DNA of 64,000 bases, from the NCBI GenBank assembly GCA_038501785.1, contig JBAMJR010000084.1:62001-126000 (forward strand), in the 5' to 3' direction. Source of the stretch: Myoxocephalus aenaeus (Eukaryota > Chordata > Actinopteri > Perciformes > Cottidae). The first letter of the stretch is position 1. Each line of letters starts with the position of its first letter. Shown in pieces: positions 1 to 12,200 of the stretch. The notes under the pieces were generated by a model. That model saw only the letters and a list, made by a program, of their open reading frames with translations, did no database searches and was not told the origin of the DNA. A program made the position numbers and the translations under genes.

Positions 1-404
1 ATTACAGGAAGACACATCAGGCTATTCATAGTCTTGTGCTTTAGCATTATGTCACCACGGAAAGAAGCAGATTTTCCCCTGAAGCATTAAGAATGAGCAC
101 ACTGATGTGTTGTTTTTGTAGTTTAGATGAAAGAAAAACACACATAGGACACACAAAAATAGCAATATAAATATTACATTGATGGCAGAGTACATTCATG
201 TACGCTATCTCCAGTCCATTTCTCTTATTTTTGGTAAAGTCTTTGGGACGAGGACATGAGCGTTGATGTCACGTTGGAGGAATGCATTATGTCTCCTCAC
301 AGAGTTTGTCCTTCTCCTTGGAGACAGCGCACCAGACCTATTCTTAACTGGACCCGTGGACTCTGGATCTGATACACTGTGATGTCAATGGCTTTTAATA
401 CATG

Positions 405-410
405 TTTATT
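405..410 (-). other. candidate polyadenylation signal of ntn4
   Basis: TTTATT on the plus strand reads AATAAA on the minus strand, downstream of the ntn4 stop. This is inference only; no transcript end is visible. Confidence 0.3.
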
Positions 411-481
411 TTGGAGCGGCAGGAGTCACAGGCCAAAAAGAGGAGCATATGTTAAAGAGAATGTGCTCTTTCTCACGCACA

Positions 482-482
<1 letters not shown>

Positions 483-517
<35 letters not shown>
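483..517. repeat. (CA)n microsatellite
   Basis: Perfect dinucleotide run of about 17 units in the presumed 3' UTR of ntn4. Confidence 0.97.
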
Positions 518-519
<2 letters not shown>

Positions 520-1450
520 CTCCCACAGGGTTGAGTTTGGAGAGGCCTTCTTAAGTAAATCCTCCTCACAAGGAAGCAGGTTCGAACGAGGACAGCAGAA
601 AATCCTCACAGAATCTGACTGGAGCGACATGACAATGGCCCACTCTTGTAGCTGAACCAGCTGCGAGAGCAAACTCAATCCCAAGTGTTTGAGCCGGTTG
701 ATTGTACGCCAGCCTGAGATGGTGGAGCAGAGTGTGCTTTGCTCTTGTCAGACAGCAGGCTGGCAAGTTTTCCGGCGCTGTTCAGATTAAGCCGTCTGAT
801 TCCTTTAATGTTTTTTTCATCCTCTCCACTCAACCAGGAGCTGCTTGTTGTGACCTGCACAGTCCCCGACTCCCTGCCAAGGACATCAAGCAAATGCACA
901 CATCCACACTCGCACACATTCGGGTTTGTTGACTTCATTCATGATTTATCGGCAATATCTGTGAGACGACAAGGGTAATTTACTCTGCGCCTTTAGATTT
1001 CAAAGTAAACAGCTCTCAGTGAAATTGATGCAGTAGGACGTGACTGGTTCGTCAACTCTGACAGAACGTTTGGCCAGGAAATAAAGTGTAATGGAGTTTT
1101 TTAACATGCTTCGCTTATTGTTTATAAATAACCTGGAAAATATCATACTGTACAGGAATGAAAGTTCACCATCAGCTTTGTCTTTGTTCAGATGAAAGGC
1201 TTTGTTCTTTTCTACTCTTAAGTGACTGGAGTCTGGTGAGGTATGTGCTTATTTCTACCTCAGGCTAACAACCACAGCACTGTGGCATTGAAGCTGTTTC
1301 CTGAGGATGTGCACTCCACTCCAAGAAACAGTGAAATCCCTGTAGTGGGCATTAGATTCGGCTTTCTTTTTAAGTGTCAACGCAATGCCTAATTCGAACA
1401 GTCCCTCTGTTCTTTCTGCACACTCCGGTATGTCACAGGTCATCGTTCCC

Positions 1451-4400
1451 CTACCGGCGGCCACAGTCATTTCTGAGGATGTGGAGAATTTTACGTCCCA
1501 GGGTTGACTTCCACGATTTAATCAGGCTCTTGGTGTTGATCATCAGTCGGCCGGTCTTCCAGTCCTCATGACCAGCCACAACATATTCAGATCCTGGAGA
1601 AGAAGGAGCAGAGCATTAAGCCTACTGAATCTCAAGTCTGCTGAGAATGCCACAAAAAATCTCCTCATGTAAAAAAAGATTATAGAACTATAATCAATCC
1701 GTTAAATACTGTGATGTTATAGCCAACTTGAACGAATGTTGCCAGAAATGAGTATTGTAAACGTGTTTGATGTGAAGCAGTCTCATAACAGAGAGGTGGC
1801 TCTAATCTTTAAACTGTAAATGTCCAATCTAAATGAGTGATGCTAGGACGCGGGCACCGACTCTAAGCCTGCATGAGCAGCGCCAAAGATCCTCTATTCA
1901 GCACAAAGATGGCAGATTGTTCTCTCAAAGTTGTCCACTGGAAGTGGCTGCAGCTCACCTGGGTTGAGGACGGGACAGGTACAGCCATGGGTGGTCCAGG
2001 ACTCCGGGTAAAGGGTAACGCTTCCCCTCTGGACCTTCATCTGGGGGTTCTGGTACAAGACTTTCTTGACCTTGACCTCCACCTCTGCATGGGAGCCTTT
2101 ATCGTGAGCTGACATTACCTTCACCACCAGGACTGCAACACAAGGCAACACAAACAGATGTTCAACAAAAAGAAAATACAAAATACCACTTCTCAAACTT
2201 TTACTACAGTTTACTAGCCATGAAGAGAACTACCAATGTTCTGTAAACAGTTGTGTAAAGTCTTCTTTGGTCCTGGATCAGCTTTTCAAGTCTAAGAAAA
2301 TAACAAGTGTTGACATTTTCTTTCTCTGCTTGGGTTTTGGAGACTGCATTTTTTTTTTTATAAAGACAACCTGCATTATATACTGGGGGAAATTGCATTT
2401 GAAAGATGTGATTCTATTTAAAAGATGTGGATTGTAGGAACATCTATTTACAGATCCAAGCTGTGGACTAAAAGTCAGATAGCTTGGCCTCTGCTGCATC
2501 AATTTTGACCTTGAGGTGCAATACAACATTTCTTTAAAGGTACACTGTGGAGTTTCTGACCACTGGTAGCGCTATTGAGCAATATATTTGTGAGTGGGTC
2601 CTTGTTTTGTTTATCCTGGTGCCAACGGTTTCTCACTGATCTACAATTTATGTGCCAAGAACCGCAGCAATGCACCAGCAAAGGCAGAGGAGAAGAAGAC
2701 TTCTAGCAAGCAAGTGAACATGGATGTAAACGATGCAAATTTCTATTTGCTTTGCAAATGTTTTTTTGTGGAAGAAAAAGCATTCAACACATTTGATGGA
2801 TCTCAGTGATACACCTAATGTATTTTAGTGAGAAACAACAAAACAGAAAATGTTATTATAAGAAAACTTTATAATTGTGAGTTTTATCATAGACATTGTC
2901 ATGACAGGCTCACACAATACTGAATTAATTCCCCCTGTCAATAGCACTTACCATAGTCATACTCTGCAGCACAGAAGAGTTTAGGGCTGCCAAGTGTAAC
3001 TTCTACACACTCACATTTCTCTGGAAAAAAAATTAAACATGATTAATAGGATTCATATCAAGCACTTCTTCACAATGTATAGACATCAAGATGTATGTAT
3101 CAACATCCATTTCCTCTGTGTGGACGGATGAGTGTGCAGTGTATTCCGTGTGATATGACCTGTGACTTACCAGAGTGGTGCAGTGCAGAGAAAAGCTCCT
3201 CTAGCCTAAAGAGTGCCGTCTCCCTCGTATTGCTGCTGTGTCCCATGTGGCCGGTGGCTGTATAGAAGACCTCCACATCTGAGCTGTGCCGCAGAGGTAA
3301 AACCAGTCAGAGGCAGGGCTCTACATAGTGTTAATCATCCAGAATGCACTCCACCTCTGTGCCATATATCACTTGATTCAAGTAAAAAATACTTATGGAT
3401 ATGGTATTAAAGTCTTGGCTCTCACCCAGAAATGCAGTCACCAGTGTAGGGGTCACAGTCCCCCGTGCAGTCACATGGGCGGCAGCCGTATTCGTGAAGC
3501 CCCCAGTATCCCAGCATGCAGCTGTCACAGCGGGGGCCTCCGACACCGGGCTTACAAGTGCACTCCCCACTGCTAGGGTTACAGAGAGTGCTACCTCCTG
3601 AGAGGACGGAGCCTACGGGGTGGCAGGAACAGGCTGCAGAGGAGAAAGGGGGGACAGAGCAATAGGGCTGCGTGTTAACATCTCTGTTTGTAGGTCAAAA
3701 GACATGTCTGCTTCTCTGGCTCAGAGCTATAGGCACGCAGTTTACATTATGAGCCTGCATGTATGCGAAGGACAAACACACTTGTAGAAGCACAAACAAA
3801 CACATTTAGAGTGTACACAGTGAACTCCCGTGGCAATATAAAAAGTGTACTGTATTTTATCATCCTCCTGTAACAAGCAACAAGCTGGGCGTATGTCCGC
3901 AACATGCTCTAAGCAGCTGCAGCAAAAACAAACAGTGAATCACTCCCTCTCTACGCTGTCAGACCTGCCGCCTGATGGTCCCTCGTGATGACAGATTGGC
4001 TTTTTGTTACAGACTTGCTTCATCTGTTTCCAAAAACGGCGTGTTTGGTCTTAAAAATGCTTCAGCATACCTTGCGGGGCGAAAGGGCAAGAATGGGAAA
4101 AATGTGCTCGCATTGGTCCATGGGAAATTCCTACATTGTTTGCAATTACAGTCACATTCCAAAAACAGCGCGGTCTCCGTCATTCCTGCTAAGGAGCGGA
4201 CTACATTCGTCCTACTATCTCATCACTGGGGAGGCAATGACTCAGAAAGGTGCTGAGGGAAAATTAGAGATCCATCTGCTTTAGTCTGGAGAGTCAAAAG
4301 AAAAATCTAATCTCCATTACCGCTCTCAAAATATCAAAGACTCCCTCTCTTAATTGGAATTCTCTGCTGGCATTCATCCATGCAGAGTTAAGGTTTAAGG

Positions 4401-7400
4401 AAGAAGAGAGAAAAAAGAGCTGCACTTTGCAGAAAGAGATTTACCTTTGCAGGAGTCAGGGGCCGTTTTTGGTCGGCTGGAGTCTCTGAAGAAGCCCCTC
4501 TCACAGTTCTGGCAGTGACGGCCCTCTGTGTTGTGGTGGCAGTCGTCGCACACGCCGCCACTCCGCCGTCCGGTCGCTAGCCACAATCCACGGCTGAAGT
4601 GACAGCTCTTGGCGTGACCATTACACTTGCACTCTATGTTTGGATGGACACGCACAATCAAACACACTGAGGCGTTTTGTTCTTTGCTCGGATGAACTCT
4701 CAAAGTCCTGGAGATAGCAGTGATGACTCTTACAGTATATAGCTGACATACAAAAAAAAGAGGACCTGCTCTCTTATTAATCTTGCTTGAGCGTCTAAAA
4801 GGTCACATGTGATTTATGAGACTAAATTAATTTTCAAGATACGTCTACATGCTGTGTGTCCTACTCTGCATTTGACTCTCTTGCTCCATCACTCACTCTG
4901 GCACTCGTGTGGCGTCCCGATGATGCCGTTGGCAGCCTGCCAGGGCCGGTCATTATAGAGAGGGGCACAGCGCTCGCAGTGCTCACCGCCAGTGTTGTGT
5001 CTGCAAACACACTTGCCGTGGACCTGCCAGGCACAAAGAAATGTATTTACATCATTGTATCGGCATGCATCTTTCTGACTGTGTGTGTGTCTTCAAGTGG
5101 CTCAAGAACAATGCTGAGAGAAAAGTGAGCATGTACTGTGCTACCACTCTTTGGGATTAATGTATATTTGAAGAGTTTTCATTGTGTTTTGGTAACCATT
5201 TTAAACCATTTTGGCCTGACAATGATCCGACTGAGATCGAATTCAGCCTTTTAAATAAATGTGTGCCTGATTTCCAGCAGCCTTGCACCTACATGTGATG
5301 TGTGTAATACTTCTTAAGCATTGCAACATACCAACATCTACATGCACAATCACAGCAGTTACACACAGTGCAGCTTGTTCCTGCCTGTGTAGCATGTCTA
5401 CACCTCTTTAGACCATGTTGAAATCAAACAAGCTCTTCTCGTCTCCATTTACAGTAAAGACAATAACCCAACAGAGACTATGGGTTGGTGAAGCATTGGG
5501 CTGAATACCATAATTAAGGTTTCCACACACTTAAATCCCTGTAATGGTAGGTAAAGCTGTGGCCTAATATCCAGTCTTCACTGCAGCCTTCAGCGGCACA
5601 TACCAGTGCACAGCTGAGTAACAAAGGAGTGGTGGGAACAAAACCCCGAACCCTCTGCTCCCAATCTCACCACATAAACAAATCGTGATGGAGACGAAAT
5701 AAACCCACCGGCAGACTTCAGCGTGACACAACATCGCAGTAAGTTTTCACAACAGAAGAGCAAGAGCTTTTCCTAAGTGGAGTATTGTGCACCTGCAAGC
5801 TGTAAACTCACAAACTCCAAGCTCAGAATCGCTCACCATGTTGCTGGTCTTCTGTTGGCTGGGCCGGTAGCCCCCAGCCGGTACGCAGTGGTCAGCGTGT
5901 CCATTGCAAAGGCAACTGCCTTTGACAATAAAATCATAGATGGCATAGTGGTCTGTGGGGAGGCCAGCAGCCCCAGGATGTTTGGCCTGGCAGGGACACT
6001 GCTGGCGCTGCAGCAGACGGACTCGGAGGTTGGTGATCATGAGCTGGTCCTGGGCGGCCGGTCCATATGGATCCACTGAGTTCCAGGGCGACAAAGCTCG
6101 ATAGATCACCTGAAAGATTTAAGTAGAGGAGAAAATGTCTTAAAATCTGTGTTATTCCACTTGTAGAAGCCTCTATAACAAGCGGAAGAAAACGGACCTT
6201 TGAGACTCTGACAGACCATGACGCAAACATAAATTATATCAGTTTCTCTTTTTTCTTGGTCTGCCAAATGAAAAACAGGCAGAAATCTGGTTCGCCTTTC
6301 GTGCTCCTCAAATAGCTGCTGCTCTTGGAAAATCAGACTAGCTCCAATATAAACATGGACGCTAAATCTAGTTGAATGTTGATCTTTCAGATACATCTCT
6401 GTTGGGATGAAAATAAGGAAATCATTTCAGGTGCGAGATGAATCGAGTGCATCGTCCTGGTTTTGGTGTCTGACTGAAAAAAAATGTTTTATTGTTTTTG
6501 AGCTTCATGTTGGCTTCTTCCGACATGACTATGACTTTTTAATAACTTTTTTGACATTCTATATTATGACTTTATTATGACTTTTTTTTGACATACTGTG
6601 ACTTTTTTCTACATACGTATATGAAAAATATCAGGAAACATCAGGAATTAAAACTGTCACAAAAAAAAAGTATAAAACAAAAAACACAATAAAAAGTATT
6701 ATGTGTTATTTTTATGGAAGCATGAGTGGATGAATTGTAGGCAAAAACAAACTATATATTCTCAATACATGTTGTGTCAGTAAAGGGTGAAACTACAATG
6801 TATTTGATATACAATCCACTTAATAAATCCTGTATCGTTTGTTCTGTACACAAGAGAGACTTCCAAATGAATATACTGTATTTTGTATTATAACATAATC
6901 TGGTGAGTGGTACAGTACATATGTCAACAACAAGTTTTACCGTATAAACATTGGACTTGACAGACCGTAAGCTAGCTCGCACGCTAGTTCTGATTTGCAG
7001 TCTCATGACAGCAAGCCGAGAGTTTAAACTAAGTATATGATGCCTGTCGTGTTACTTTATTGAAACTCTACATTTTGGGTCTTTTGCATGTTGAGCAACA
7101 GATACCCTAATTATAAAGGGTGACAGGCTTATACAAGAGAGCTGACATACAGTACCAAGACACATACTTGTTCCAAATACACTGCAATTATGAGATCAGT
7201 CAAAGCCATATATTCATTCAAGACGTTCAACCAGAACCTCCCAATGTGGTGCGAGGCTCCAGTGAGAGTCTCTCTTGCACACCATCTGTGTGAATGGATG
7301 GCCTGCTCATGAATTAATCATAGCTGGTTATCTGGCTCAGACCTCCCTGTGATGAGCAGCTCCAAAAAATGCTTTAAGGGAACATCAGAGGTAAAACATT

Positions 7401-9244
7401 GATATTCTAGCCGTGCATGTCAAAGCAGTTTGCAGCTTAGAAGGCTGGCCTAACAAAAAAAGGTCTCCCATAGCCCATCAGAGGAGGTCAGTTTACAAAG
7501 CAGCTGTGTGTTCAGTGGGCTGTGTGATATCAGCTTATAGTGCATCCCGGTGCCAAGAAACGTACTTTGCTGTGAAGTGCTGGCAGTGTGTTTTGATGTG
7601 GTCACTCTCAGATCTGAGAAATTAAATCACATCCGCTATTTCAACCTTTTCTATGAACGACAGCAACCTCAAAGATTACTGGTCACTGGCTCTTGACCCA
7701 AGTGTATTTATAACAGAGTTCCCATTTTGTGAAGATTAGGGCTGGATGGTAATTATATGTTATTGTCCACAAACTTACCTGTGAAATCATATTCAATTTA
7801 AATGCAATGTATCTGTATAGCTCAATATCATAAATCACTAAGTTTCCTCGAAGGGCCTTTACAGTCTGTACAGCATATAACATCCTCTGTCCTTGGGCCT
7901 TCGCATCGGGAAAAGAAGAACATTACTTTCGTATTGCCTGTAATTTCTATTTTCTATAAAATCATATACAAAACAAATGTCAGTCATATAACGCATATTC
8001 CAGGAGAAGACACTTCAATCCTTGTCTGTGTAAGTGCACTTAACTCCCTAAAAAGTATGTGCCAGTTATACAACTTTTATATTTGACTTTCTAATGTCAG
8101 GGTCATGTTCATCTGAAAATGTGTTATGTTTCATTAAAACACTGATGATTGTGGGGCTTGAATGCAGTTTTGTTGTACAATGATAAACTCGTGTTGGATC
8201 TACAGGAGGGAGTTATAAACTGTCAAAAGTAAAACAGGTGTTTAGTTGACAGCTTTCTTCTGTTTGTTATTTACCTGTAGAAATAGTAACATATGTATTT
8301 GTATGTGGCCCCCAAAGACACCCCTCTCGGGCCACACTGTCAACCACAAAGGCACTGGACTCGCTCACCTCTCCTCTGGTACAAGGGGAAGCTCCTGAAT
8401 ACTTGGAGGTGCACGTTGCTCCCCCGACTGGCGACCCCTCTGCCAGGCCGAACAGCTCTTCGCAGTCTCTGGCAAAATACCTGAGGGCTTTCCACGTGTG
8501 CCCTCGGTCCTGGGAGCGCTCCAGCACCATGGCAGCCGGGCGGGGTGAGCGGAACACCAGGATGAGATGCGTGAGGAGGAACCCCGTCTCCAAGTCGAGC
8601 TGGAGCAGTTCCTCCTTCACCCCCTCTGCGGACTGCCACCACGTGTCCGGGTAGCGGAAAGAAGAGTCGCTCATGGAGGAGGGAGGGTGCGCCAGGACGG
8701 GGCTCGCAGAGTTGCACTTGCTGCATTTGGCTGCGGGGCAGGACTCCCTGCTACGGGGCGAAGGCGTCTCTCTGAACACGCAGTAGGGCTCCGAGAAGTT
8801 AGAGCCGCAGACCGACTGGGTGCTCAGCATTCTGCCCTGGGCCAAGTTGCCCATGCGGGGGTTGCAGGCTCGGCCGGAGCAGCGGCTCTCCACAGCTGGA
8901 CCTTTGGATTTAGTCGTTTCTGTTAAGAAAAAAAGGTGCGTTCATTTTAGTATAAAGTCAGCGAAAGCGAGAAAAGAGTTTAGTTATACATCGGGAAAGG
9001 CAGGCCATTAGACTACAACGGTGATGAGTTCGGTTCCTGCTTCCCCAACTTGCTTTCTAAAGGTGTGCACTAGGCACGTGGATACATCGTTTTCCAGAAT
9101 CGCACGCGCAATGCTTGTTTTATTAATTCAGGTCTTCTTGAAGTAACTGCGTAAAAGTCTCAGATACACAAGTTCAAACTCACCGGCTGGCAGAGGAGAT
9201 GATGCGCACACCGGGATGATGACGAGTAAAGTCCACAGTCTCAT
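1451..9244 (-). CDS. ntn4: netrin-4 (10 coding exons)
   Basis: Secreted laminin-related basement-membrane protein. Family knowledge: netrin-4 binds laminin gamma chains and acts in axon and vessel growth. Exons in transcript order: 9184-9244, 8369-8919, 5837-6109, 4897-5023, 4445-4633, 3426-3633, 3171-3283, 2952-3020, 1959-2132, 1451-1593. All introns are GT-AG and phases agree; the total of 1908 nt gives 635 aa, against 628 in human. Residues 1-18 form a signal peptide (MRLWTLLVIIPVCAS). A laminin N-terminal domain follows to about 268, including the 'SSFRYPDTWWQSAEGVKEE' block. Three cysteine-rich laminin EGF-like repeats start near 270 (CLCNGHADHC), 339 (CKCNGHAKSC) and 402 (CSCHPVG). A poorly conserved linker spans about 470-507. 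The C-terminal netrin-like domain runs from about 508 to 635 (MSAHDKGSH, LYPESWT, CTCPVLNPG). The start chosen is the ATG that opens the signal peptide. Similarity to netrin-4 is clearly stronger than to netrin-1. Confidence 0.96.
2541..2790. repeat. dispersed repeat-like segment in ntn4 intron 8
   Basis: The segment opens with 'aaaggtacactgtggagttt' and 'gaccactggtagcgct', which resembles a short repeat I recognise from many teleost introns. No terminal repeats or tail are clear, so the class is undetermined. It lies wholly inside the intron between ntn4 exons 8 and 9. Confidence 0.4.
6110..8368 (-). other. ntn4 intron 2
   Basis: Largest ntn4 intron. Apart from the AT-rich repeat block at 6521-6618, I see no coding or RNA feature in it. 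Short open frames here have no recognisable domain. Confidence 0.85.
6521..6618 (-). repeat. AT-rich 'GTCATAGTATGTCA' degenerate repeat, small block
   Basis: Successive 'tatgactttt', 'gacatact' and 'ttatgacttt' words. The reverse complement (AGTATGTCAAAAAAAAGTCATAAT) matches the repeat seen at 29640, 34880, 38090 and 40370 on the plus strand. Confidence 0.65.
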
Positions 9245-12200
9245 CCTGAAGGAGTTGTTATCTAATAAAGTCACCTGCCCGATATAAAAGTTGGAGCGCG
9301 CCCTCAACAGCTTGATCCAAGGATATTATCCAGTAGTTAATTATCCAACATGTTCCTTTCTGATACTAAATAAGTACTTGAAAGTTATTCTAATTATTTA
9401 GAAAGTCAAGACACTCCAACGTGAGCTTAATCCTGTCGGTCATGGTGTAGAAATGCCGCGCTAGATTTAACTCGTATTATCTGAGCGCTCATCATCCTTA
9501 AATTATTCCAGCCCACGCACTTCAGGGTTCAATCTGCTGTGAGTTCATTGACATTTGGGAATATGAAGAGGTTAGCACCGCCCTCTTCTTCTTGTCTTCT
9601 CACAGTCCCCGCCCACGCCGATTCCGAAAATCTGACTTTTCAAAAAGAGCTAAATATAAAACCCTGGAAGACTTGTGCTTTAAAGGGGATGTTGTGAATA
9701 TGATAAAGAGTATGACTGTGACACTTTGTCATCATCTACCTTCAGACTATTTCTTATCAGCCTCAAACAAATGGTTGCATATTTCTTTTTTAGGGAAGCG
9801 TTCACTTTTTTTTCTCTGCAGTCAGATGAAAGCAGTCGGCTGTCATCAGATTTGGAGTCCAAAAGCACTGGTCCAAAACAATGAGATATTTAGATTGCCT
9901 CCACAAACCACCCAGGCACTCGAGCGCTGGCCGTCAAACATGTCATTGTGTTGCATTCCTGCCACATATCGCCACTTTATTTCTAACTGCCACTCACTAA
10001 CCACGCTTTACCTGCCACGCCGTCAGACAGAGAAACAGCCCTTGGCCTTGAGGGGTCACACAACCCCTTGACCCCAATAATCATCCTGTTGCGTGCCATT
10101 TAAAGAAAAGAAAAAAAACTTTCCTACAGTGATGTCACCTCATTGAGTGCATGGACACATTTCGAGAAAGAAAAAAAAATGAATGTGCATATGATACTAC
10201 AGGTAACTTTGTGATTTGATACCATGTAAAAGCTTAACATGTGGACACAGACTGCCAAAGACATGCGGGACAGGCTGATGTGGATGAAAAGGGAACAGTG
10301 TCGTTGAGAATCTGCATCATCCCTGTGAATACATGAGGTCAGGAGTGATCTGTTCTCACTGTGAATATTGTCCATCTTATGAATCATCCTCTCATTGAGT
10401 GTATTTGTTAAAGCACAAGGAGGGGAGTCATGGGCATTCTCAGTCTCTTCCCTAAGGCATCTCAGATCAGGACATTCCTTGAATACTGCTACTCTCGTCA
10501 CAGTGACGGGTCTCCTCTGTTTAAAGGGGACAGGGTTCATGCCGGCGTGTTTATAGATTTGCATGGGTTATTTCGGTTGTCTGCCGATTATCCGCCGGGG
10601 CAAGGGGTGATGCACCTTGAGCTGTTCTCTTTGTACATCACTTGCATGTTTTTCGATCCTCAAATCCCAGGAGTCACCGTGAAGAATGCTGCAGAGGAAG
10701 GATGTCTAATGTCGGCCAGTGTGTGGTGTATTCCCCTGGCAGGATGAAAGCGACTCATGTGACAAAAGAAATTCCTTTACTCTCTTTAAATCCAGCTGTT
10801 TGTCGTTGTTTTCTCTTTATCACACAACTTGAATTTGATGGAGCCAATTTACCCTATTTGTGTTTTACAATTAAACAGCCACTGGCTCATGGTTCTATGT
10901 GGGAATACTGCAGAAAAGGGCAGTTATGATAACGTTAGGCAGGGGTTAGTTCAATAACACATGAAATATTGGGAGGAAATACTCCTCTTGTGTTAAAATA
11001 CCTCCCTGCCTGCAACAGTCTGGTGCAGGACCTCCACAGCCAGCAGTGCTGCTGTGACATTGTCATCTAATTGGCCAATAAGATGATAGACGTGGGGCCG
11101 TTCCACCGCCGCTGGCCTGCTTTATTTCCAGACTGTAAAAGGATATGGGTCCCCGCCCCCCCTCTCCTCAAGCTGCCATGTCACCTAGTACCTTCAGCTC
11201 ACTGAACCATCTCAACCCTTACAAGTAATCTGTCTACTCTCCTGTAAAAGCCAGACAAAAAGCCAGACATGCTCCAGGCCAGGAGGGTATAGGTGCCTTG
11301 CCCACAGGCTCCAAACACCTTCTGTCACTGCTTTTCCTTGCGCTTCATTCCATCTTTACGACGTTTATCGCCGCTATCTGTCTGCCTGCTCTGCTCCTAG
11401 CCATAACATTCTCCTCGCCCACTGTTTTATCAGATGGTTTGATCTGAAATGACATGAAAATGAAACAGGGTCTGCGTTCTGTAAATATTAGTCCTGAAAT
11501 GCAACTCTTCCCACGATGAGATCATTTGGCATTGACAGTGTTAGTTATTTATACAATAACGGTTGAAAGGCTCTTGATTCTTCTGAGCACAGCAAAGGCC
11601 TCCACTACCCCTCCACAGACATTCCCCTCATCACTTCAACCATACTCCGTCCAGACACTTCAGGAAGTTTATACTCTACGTTTCACATGATCTTTCGACA
11701 GACTCACACAGAACAGACTCAACAGATGACCGAGCACCAGCCTAGTTTTGAGAGTGGACACAGAAACAGGGGAAACGTGGGAGTTTCACCTTCATAAAAG
11801 ACAGTCAGGCGGATGTGTCCCAGTTTATTTTGTAGTGTTATGGGAGCGGAACGGAAAACCCACAGGGGGTTAAAGTGAACCTGTCTAATGTCATCTGCCA
11901 CATGGCATGAATAAAAGGACAAATTAAATATACAGCATCACGAACAGTGGGAGAGGAAACAGACACACGTTTCGACATTGTAGAAACCACAGGTGTGAGT
12001 TCCTGAATCCGACAGGTGAATGCTGAAAAAGCAGAGAAGCAGTCAAACAAGGTGAAATTATGAATATTACAGAGATGTTTCCATGTTACATGATGTTATA
12101 TATAGAGGATGGGACATATGTTAAGTCCTCACTGTATCCCTGATGCGTATTAAATACTATTGAACATGTTGAAGGTTACACAGGATGATAACCAAATGCA

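Larger units (their letters stand above)
1..1450 (-). other. ntn4 3' untranslated region and downstream sequence
   Basis: No second gene is seen below the ntn4 stop codon. The stretch holds a (CA)n microsatellite at 483-517 and a candidate minus-strand polyadenylation signal (AATAAA, read as TTTATT at 405-410), about 1 kb after the stop. If that signal is used, most of this stretch is ntn4 3' UTR. The short open frames here run through the CA repeat and show no recognisable domain. Confidence 0.5.

Noticed and set aside
8340..8926. Open frames on both strands over ntn4 exon 2
   Set aside because: They coincide with a GC-rich conserved exon whose netrin-4 frame matches the family closely.
9592..10071. 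159-codon plus-strand open frame upstream of ntn4
   Set aside because: No ATG at its start, no recognisable domain and no splice partners. It lies in ordinary promoter-side spacer.
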